A stretch of DNA of 37,380 nucleotides, from the NCBI GenBank assembly GCA_039798265.1, contig JBDKGH010000035.1, forward strand, positions 1 through 37,380, read 5' to 3'. The first letter of the stretch is position 1. The number at the start of each line of letters is the position of its first letter. The notes under the pieces are model-generated. The model was not told where the DNA came from. It made no database searches and worked only from the letters and a program-made list of their open reading frames with translations. Source of the DNA: JBDKGH01 sp039798265. GTDB lineage: Bacteria > Bacteroidota > Bacteroidia > Flavobacteriales_D > Sanyastnellaceae. Shown one piece after another: positions 8,896 through 16,500 of the stretch. The position numbers were made by a program, and so were the translations under genes.

Positions 8896-9966
8896 TCAAC
8901 GAGTGAATAACTGTATAGGTCCTGCTTTAACGATTGGAGTTCCGCAATGGTCTGTTGCTTTGGCAATAAAAGAATATGCACCTGGCTGGCACTGAATGCC
9001 TGCCAAATCAAGCCCATTCCATGTGGGTTCTGCGTTATTGGTGAAAATAACTCGTCCGTTGGAATCCAATATTGAGAGTTCAATGTAGGAAGCAATATTG
9101 GTACTTAAGTCGCGTAAGTCGAAAATATCGTTTTTGCCGTCATTACCGGGTGAAAAGGCATTGGGTGCTTTTATTTTACCGGGACGATAAACACAAATAG
9201 TTTGTTTGCTTTCTTTTACAAAACCATCGATGTCTGTTATGCGAAGTACCACGTCGTAAGTGCCTTCTTCGGAGTAGGTATGGTTTGGACTTGCGGAGTT
9301 GGCGGTTTGATCGTCACCAAAATTCCACTCATAAGAATGCTCTGTTCCGTCTTCAGGGATGAAGAGATAAAGCAAATTTTCTTTGTTGGCTGCTACTGTA
9401 GTGAATCGTCCGTTTAACGCCGCTTTATGAGCTACAGGCGCTTCTTCTTCATCGAATCTTTCGTCTATTGTTCCTAAATAAACATGCTCTCTATTCTGCA
9501 GTTGGGGAGCGTTTTTTTCTGAAAAAATAGTTGGCTCGGATTCTTTTTCTATATCATCAGAGCCTCCATCAGTGCTTAGTATCTGTGCCTCTGATAAGGG
9601 CTTTGGGGTTGAATCGATAACTAGCTGTTCAGATGGTTTCGGTTCGCTTGTAGGAGTTGTTTTTTCCTCTTCAACGGGTTGGTTGATTTGGGTTTCAACA
9701 AGAGTCGGGGAGTTAGTTTTTTCAGAAGAAATGTAAAGTGCTCCAATGGTAACACCGGCTACAGTGGCAGCTGTGATGAGCCATTGGCCAATACCCCAGC
9801 CGCTTCCGGAAGGAGTTGGAGAAACCCCTGTTGCTTGAGGAAGTTGGTTTTCAATAGAAGCCCAAAGATTGGACGAAACATTGGTTTCGTGCCCTTCTAG
9901 TTTCTTTCGAAGACTTTCTTGTAATTTATTTTCGTTCCTGTTCACTCCACTTTTCGTTTGTTTCAA
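8896..9966 (-). CDS. Single-pass membrane protein: anti-sigma-like N-terminus, PKD domain, T9SS type B-like C-terminal domain
   Basis: The 356-aa protein has no signal peptide. Residues 1-75 are charged and cytoplasmic, with LRKKLEGHETNVSSNLWASI, a pattern I associate with proteins encoded next to Bacteroidota ECF sigma factors. A single transmembrane helix (about 79-102) is followed by a Pro/Glu/Thr-rich linker. A PKD domain follows (about 205-258, with YEWNFGDDQ and HTYSEEGTYDVVLRITD). The last 90 residues resemble the type B T9SS sorting domain: APNAFSPGNDGKNDIFDL, ELSILDSNGRVIF, QPGAYSFIAKA and a terminal GPIQLFTR like the ends of the two neighbouring cargo proteins. Its start overlaps the ECF sigma gene by 41 bp, implying translational coupling. 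I infer a membrane sensor that restrains the sigma factor; anti-sigma activity is not proven by sequence. Confidence 0.68.
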   Translation of the reverse strand: MKQTKSGVNRNENKLQESLRKKLEGHETNVSSNLWASIENQLPQATGVSPTPSGSGWGIGQWLITAATVAGVTIGALYISSEKTNSPTLVETQINQPVEEEKTTPTSEPKPSEQLVIDSTPKPLSEAQILSTDGGSDDIEKESEPTIFSEKNAPQLQNREHVYLGTIDERFDEEEAPVAHKAALNGRFTTVAANKENLLYLFIPEDGTEHSYEWNFGDDQTANSASPNHTYSEEGTYDVVLRITDIDGFVKESKQTICVYRPGKIKAPNAFSPGNDGKNDIFDLRDLSTNIASYIELSILDSNGRVIFTNNAEPTWNGLDLAGIQCQPGAYSFIAKATDHCGTPIVKAGPIQLFTR

Positions 9967-10477
9967 GGGCTTTCTTTAACCACCCTTTCGCTTTCAAAAA
10001 TTGGGTTTTCGAGGTGTTCTCGGATATCCCCAATTGATCAGCTATTTCTTTATGACCATATCCTTCGATGGCAAACAGGTTAAATACCGTACGGTAGCCT
10101 GTGGGCATCTGAGAGATTAAGTCAATGAGCTCGTCAGCACCGAGCTGTTCTATGGCGTTGGCATCTTCGTCTTCTAGGCTATAGGCCTTATCAATATCCA
10201 TTTGATGCTGCCATTTTTTTTGACTTCGAATATGTGTTAGTGCTGTGTTGATCATGATGGTTCGGATCCATCCACCTAGTGGTCCTGATCCTTGCCATTG
10301 ATGCATTTTTTCAAACACCTTCACAAAGCCTTCTTGCAGAACGTCTTCTGCTTCATCACGATTTGAACAGTAACGTAGACAAATGGACATCATCTTACGG
10401 GCGTATAAATCGAAAAGTGCTTTTTGCACCTCTCGACGGCCTTCTAGACATCCTTTTGCTAATTCCTGATCAGTCAT
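9926..10477 (-). CDS. ECF-type RNA polymerase sigma factor
   Basis: The 183-aa protein has the two-domain layout of ECF sigma factors. Region 2 contains YCSNRDEAEDVLQEGFVKVF (about residues 36-55) and then WIRTIMINTALTHIRSQKK, the -10-recognition segment. Region 4 contains MPTGYRTVFNLFAIEGYGHK and a helix-turn-helix EIADQLGISENTSKTQFLKA. There is no extra domain. The gene overlaps the downstream membrane protein by 41 bp, the usual arrangement of a sigma factor with its regulator. A strong terminator ends about 30 bp upstream of its ATG, and I see no standard promoter between them. Known ECF sigma factors such as SigP of Porphyromonas gingivalis control T9SS genes; whether this one does so is open. 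Confidence 0.93.
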   Translation of the reverse strand: MTDQELAKGCLEGRREVQKALFDLYARKMMSICLRYCSNRDEAEDVLQEGFVKVFEKMHQWQGSGPLGGWIRTIMINTALTHIRSQKKWQHQMDIDKAYSLEDEDANAIEQLGADELIDLISQMPTGYRTVFNLFAIEGYGHKEIADQLGISENTSKTQFLKAKGWLKKALETNEKWSEQERK

Positions 10478-10507
10478 GCGTCATTAATAGGGTTGATGCA
10501 GCGCTCT

Positions 10508-10549
10508 AAAAAAAAGTTGTCCGGCTCGGAAAAAAAACCGGCCGGACAA
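10508..10549 (-). terminator. Strong terminator after the giant adhesin gene
   Basis: TTGTCCGGC (10517-10525) pairs with GCCGGACAA (10541-10549). An inner CGG/CCG pairing (10527-10529 with 10538-10540) closes an A-rich loop, leaving one bulged T. On the minus strand the stem is followed by eight T (10515-10508). It lies 34 bp past the adhesin stop codon and about 30 bp before the ECF sigma ATG. Confidence 0.88.
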
Positions 10550-10582
10550 GTTTATGATAAGACTAATGAATGCTTAAAAAGG

Positions 10583-13500
10583 TTACCTCACCATGGTAAC
10601 ATGGCCTTCCAACACTTGATAGGTATTATCGCTGAGGCGCTGGACTTCTATCCTCCAAACGAATGTATCGGTTTGTGGATAGTAAATGCCATCTCCCACG
10701 TTTCCTTGCCAAGCTTGCTTAGGGTCTGTAGTGTGAAACACGATCGTTCCCCAACGGTCATACACCCAGAAACGATAGCTGTCAGGGTTATAACCTTTCA
10801 GCACGGGCAAGAATACTTCGTTTAGGTTATCACCATCGGGAGTAAATGCCGTAGGCACCCACACTTGAAGAATACTCGATACAGTCAGATCATGACATAA
10901 GGTGTCACGACACCCGAAATCGGTTTCTGATTCTAAACATACTGTATAGGTGGCCAGATCAACAGCGGGGAAGGTGAAAACAGGATTAACATCCGTGCTC
11001 GATCCAAAAGTGGCGAATGACCAGTCATAGGTAATTCCACCTTGGGTTAAGTTGGTGAATTCTACTTCAGGATTAAGAACGTCTATGGTCTCTGGATCCC
11101 ATGTAAACTCTATTTCTGGATAGCCATAAACAATAACTGGGAAGTCAATAGTGTCAGTGGCTACGCAGTTGTCAGGTGAAGTTACTGTTAGTGATGGCTC
11201 AAATGAACCTAAATCGTCATACAAATAAGTAATGGTACCGCATACATTGGCAAGTTGACCATTTCCAAAATCCCACAAACAGTTATCGATCAGCGCAGGA
11301 TCAGTGAGGTTGGTAAATGTCACTTCTAATGGAGAACAGCCTTCACTTATATCCACGCTAAATATAACTTCAGGAGTTTCAAAGACAGTTACTGCAATAG
11401 TATCATAAGCGGGCGTATTGCAACCATCGGATGCATAAGCATAATAGCTTGTACTCAATTGAGGACATACGTTTTGTACCGTTCCATCAGGTCCAATAGT
11501 TGGATCTGTAATTAAGCTAGGCAACTCAAACCACTGAATGGTAAGACCTACATTGCCGCCTTGAGTGCTTGCTACTAAATCTAAACATTGTCCTTCACAT
11601 AGTTCTGCCGTTGGTCCGTTAACGATGTCAAGCAGAATAGGATCACTTAGTTCGGCTAACACACTTTCAATTTCACTGCGGCAACCGAGTTCATCAGTCA
11701 CAACTCCATAGAGAGTGGTGTCTTGTGTGATGATAATTCCAAAAGGCGTACCCTGACCAATTAAACAGCCGAGGGTATCTGGACAGTTGTACCAATTGAG
11801 TACGAGGTTTCCAAATCCACCACTAGCTGAGCCTGTGAAGTCGAGTGTTTGGCCAAAGCAGAATATTTGGTTGAATTGGTCAACAGTAATATCAATTGGC
11901 GCAGATTGCGAACTGAGTGTAATGTTCAAGCTATCTATTGGACATCCATTAACGTCTGTGGCATACACATCATAGTTGCCTGGCAACAAATTATTGAACG
12001 TGTTGCCTGCTTGCGGACCGATGAATTCGAGTCCAGGTTCGCTATAAAGTGTATAGTCGATAGCGTTAGCTTCAATGATTTGAATAGTTCCTGTGGCATC
12101 ACCTGAGCAAATAGGTTCGGTCAATACTACATCATCGATGAAGTTTTCTGGTAAACCAATGATCTGAACAGATAAGTTGTCGGCTACTGTATTACAACCT
12201 TCGCTATCGGTAATATCGTAGTCAAAGGTGCCCGCACAAAGGTCTGTTTGGATCAATCCAACTGCTGGCATAGCTTGACCCCAAGCTACAGCGTAAGGAG
12301 GGAAGCTACCGCTTGGTGTAAGGGTGATAAAGCCATCACATACTCCGAAGCATTGTTGTGCAGAGAACTGCTCATTTACGGTAATGTCTGTACCTGCAAG
12401 AACACTCACGGTGGCTGTATTTACGCAAGAGTTAGCGTCCGTTCCAGTCACAGTGTAGGTTACTAGTCCGGCAGGTGCAACAGTTATTGTTGCAATGTTG
12501 CTTGCGCTCGTAATGCTAGGATGGGCAGTCCATAGGTAGTTACCACCTGCACCAGCACCGCTTGCAGTGAGGGTTGTAGAGGTGTTAAAACAAATGCTAT
12601 CGTCTGCTGCTACGGCTGTTATAGTGGGCAATGGGAACACCGTGAGATCCATGGTATCTCTGTCACTACAAGTAATACCTGAAGCGGTAATGCTCGCCAA
12701 AAGTGCGTTGAAGTTTGTAATCGCCACACCGCCGCCATTAGCTACGGTGATGGTTGGTTGTGCAATGGCCCCATTGTCATAAGCTGCGCCAAAACCATTG
12801 GTCCATGTGTAGTTCACTCCGGCAACAGAGGGTGTGCCAATGGTGATAGGAACTCCAGAACAGGTTGACAAGTTTGGTCCAGCATTAGCTGTTGGAACGG
12901 CTACTTGAGTTACAGTGATGCACGCATTCAAAGCGCTTTGGCAAGTATTGGCATCTGTAATGTTCGTCAAGCAATAGTTGCCAGGAGTAGATACGGTTAA
13001 GATGTAAGGAGAGGCATTGACTACTAGGTTGGTTTGTGCAACACCATCAATGGTGTAACTCACTGTCCAAGGAGCAGTACCCGTGCAAGCAAAAATGATA
13101 TTGATGTTACTTCCTGCGCAAAAGGCTACGTTACCACTATTCCATGTTGCGGTAGGCAATGGATGAACTGTAAGTACAGAAGTGGTAGAGTTAGCGGCAT
13201 TTGTACACCCGTTATTATCCGTAACAGAGGTGACGAAATACGATCCGTTTACGTTAGTAGTATAAAGGTCTGGGTTGGTCACGTTGCTTTCGGTTACATC
13301 TCCGCCCGGAGTGGTGATGGTGTAACTAAATGGCGCTGTGCCTGTAGTTAAAGTAACAGTGAAGTCGTGATTGGCATCAGCACAGATAGCTGCATTACCT
13401 GAGATAGTGGCTACTGGCAAGGGGTTAACAACCAAGTTCGCCGTATTGCTTGAGCCAGAGCTCACGCATCCGTTGTTATCCGTTACTTGAGTTATGGTGT

Positions 13501-16500
13501 AGCTTCCAGCATCAGATGCGGTAAATGAACCGTTCAAGTTCGGAGAAGCATTATTGTTACTATCGGTCACTGGCGCGTCTAGGTTGTATGAAAATGGAGC
13601 TTCACCAGTAAGCGTATAGTTGAATGTGAATGTTTGACCAGAGCAAATCACACCATTGTTCGAAATATTGGCAGTTGGTAAAGCGTTTTGTGTAACAACA
13701 ACGCTTGGTGAATCTGTGGTATTCGTACAGTTAGCATCAGTTACCGAAGTGATGAAGTAACTACCAGGAATGTTAACCGAATAGTTTGCACTATTGGTAA
13801 CAGTGGCAGGTGCATTGGCGCTCGCTCCTGTAGGATTGGTCACCGTGTAAGACCAAGGTCCTGTACCGGTGAAATTAGCCACCAAATTGGTCGATCCGCC
13901 CGCGCAGTACTCAACGGGTCCAGCGAATGTTCCTACTGGTAATGGGTTCACCGTTAGAGTTACAGTGGGATTATCAGTTGTATTTGTGCAACTGTTAGCA
14001 TCAGTTACACTTGTGATGAAGTAGTTACCAGCTGCCGTTGCAGGGAATTGGTTTCCTGTATTGGCATTGTTCACTAATACGTCACCGGAAGGTGTTGTAA
14101 CCGTGTAGCTAAATGGGCCTGTACCTGTAGTGAGGTTGGTAGTGAAGTTGTAAGTAGCTCCTTGACATATAGTACCTGAAACTCCGAAGGTAGTTACCGG
14201 AAGTGGGTTTACCGTTAAAGTAGCTGTTGCAGACGCTGCAGCGCTAGTACAACCATTATTATCGGTAACAGAAGTAATGATATAGTTGCCGGCGTCATTA
14301 TCTACAATGCTTCCCGTGGTGCCAGCCGAAGGAACGTTGTTAAGGTCGGTTACGGGAGCATCAAGGTTAAATGTAAAGGGAGCCGCACCGGTAAGGGTAT
14401 AGTTAAAGGTAAAATTGGCTCCGCTACAGATTACGCCGTTGTTGGTAATGGCTGCTGTTGGAAGTGCATTTGAGGTGACGTTAACTGTTGGTGAGTCTGC
14501 AGTATTGGGGCAGTTGGCGTCGGTTACACTTGTGATGAAATAGGCACCTGCAGCATTTGCTGTGTAACTTCCATTAGTTCCTGCATTAGGCCCGCCATTT
14601 ACGTTACCAGAGGGAGTAGTAATGACATAGTTAAAGGGTGCTGTACCGGTAAATGTTATGGGCAATGCAACAGAACTGCCAGCGCAGAAAGAAGCGTTGC
14701 CTGCAAACACCGCAGTTGGAAGCGGATTAACGGTGATAGTTGAACATGAAGTGCTAGTGCCTACACAGTTATTGGCGTCCGTAATCTGCGTCAAACAATA
14801 GGTGGAAGTTTGAGTAGGACATAAGTTCCAGGTGAAAGGTGAGGTGGCTACGTTTAAAGGCGTTTGTGCTACTCCACCAATGGTGTAGTTGACAGTCCAA
14901 GGACCCGTACCGGTGAGTGTCATGGTGAGGTTCACACATGTGCCAGCACAAGTAGATGTACTTGCAGAAAGTGTTGCACCAGGTAATGGATTGACGGTTA
15001 ATGATGCTGAACCGCTTACAGTACCCGCACAATTGACAGAAGCAACACTGTTAAGGGTGTAAGTACCGGCTGTGCTCGTGCTGAGTTGGTAGGGGTTATT
15101 GGATGTAGTTATAGCTGGTTGAGCGGTTCCTCCAATGGCATACACGAATGTCCATGGTGCTTGCCCAGTAAAGCTGATCGGTATGTTGATCGCCGTTCCA
15201 GCACAAGTTGAATACGTTCCTCCAATAGAAGCGGTAGGGCTTTCGTACCAAGTAACAGGCTGGCCAGGAGCTATAGAAACGTTGGCTGCTGCTGTGTTTA
15301 CGCAATCACCGTTTCCACTGTCATCGCCTACTACTGTGGAAATGTAATAAGTAACACCATATTGAATTTGACCCGCTACTGGTGTATTGGAAAACGTTAA
15401 CGGGGTATCGGCATCACCAAAAGAAAGATCGTTACAATCAGTAGCGATTACTGTTCCTAATGCATTTGTAGCAGAGGTGTGAAGTACATATTGAATTTGG
15501 TCGTTGCCATCGGTAGCGGGCGCTGTAGCTTGAACACCTGTTGCCGCTGTAGTACCACAGATGGTAATCGGAGTTGCTGACATAGTGCCCGCATTGGTAA
15601 TGATAGGGCAACTGTAAATGGGCTGGTTGTAAACCAGAGCAGGACAAGCACCGTTATCATCAATCGTGAAGGTCGCTCCTGAGCCACTAACAATGTTTCC
15701 AGAGGTATAATTGGCTCCTGATGCCACCGTATTAACGGTATATGGAGCTGTTCCAGAAATAGTGAAGGATACTGTATATCCTGTGCTGATGTTATTACAT
15801 GTTTGAGTAATATTCAGAATAATGGGTGCTTGTGAAACGTTTACAGTGACTGTCGTATTCGGCGTAACGGCGCAAGCTGGAACACCATCATAAATGATGC
15901 TTTGAAGGGTATATGTGGTGTTTGAAGTTGGAGAAACACTGTAGTTACCTCCGTTAAAGTTATCTAGTGTTACCGTCGCTGGTGTGAGCGGATCGGCATC
16001 ACCAATACCCAAAATGATATCATAGGGACCACCTGTCGAAATCTCCGTAAGTACTAAGTTGGTTGAACTTCCAGTACAGATAGAGGCGTTGCCTGTAAAG
16101 GTGAAGTTGGGGAAAGGATTGACTACGACTTGTTGGCTTTGGCCAGTAATGGTAGCTGTACATCCGTTGGCATCGGTAATGCTGGTGATGACATAGGTTG
16201 TAGTGGTAGCTGGAGTAACCGTCCAAGTGTAATTGGCGGTTACGTTAGTCAACGTTGCGGCATTACCATTAGCGGTATAGTTCACCGTAAAGGGTGCTGT
16301 TCCAGCAGTCATGTTAATGCCAAGGTTGGCTGACGCACCGGCGCAAATAGTGGTGCCTCCTGATAAAGTACCTGCAGGAAGAGGATTGACTGTAACTACC
16401 GTGGAGCTTGAAGTATTCGAAGGGCACAAAGGCGCAGTCGTATACTCCACGTTCGTGATGGTGTAAGTAGTAGTCTGGGTGGGGTTGAAGGTCAACACTT

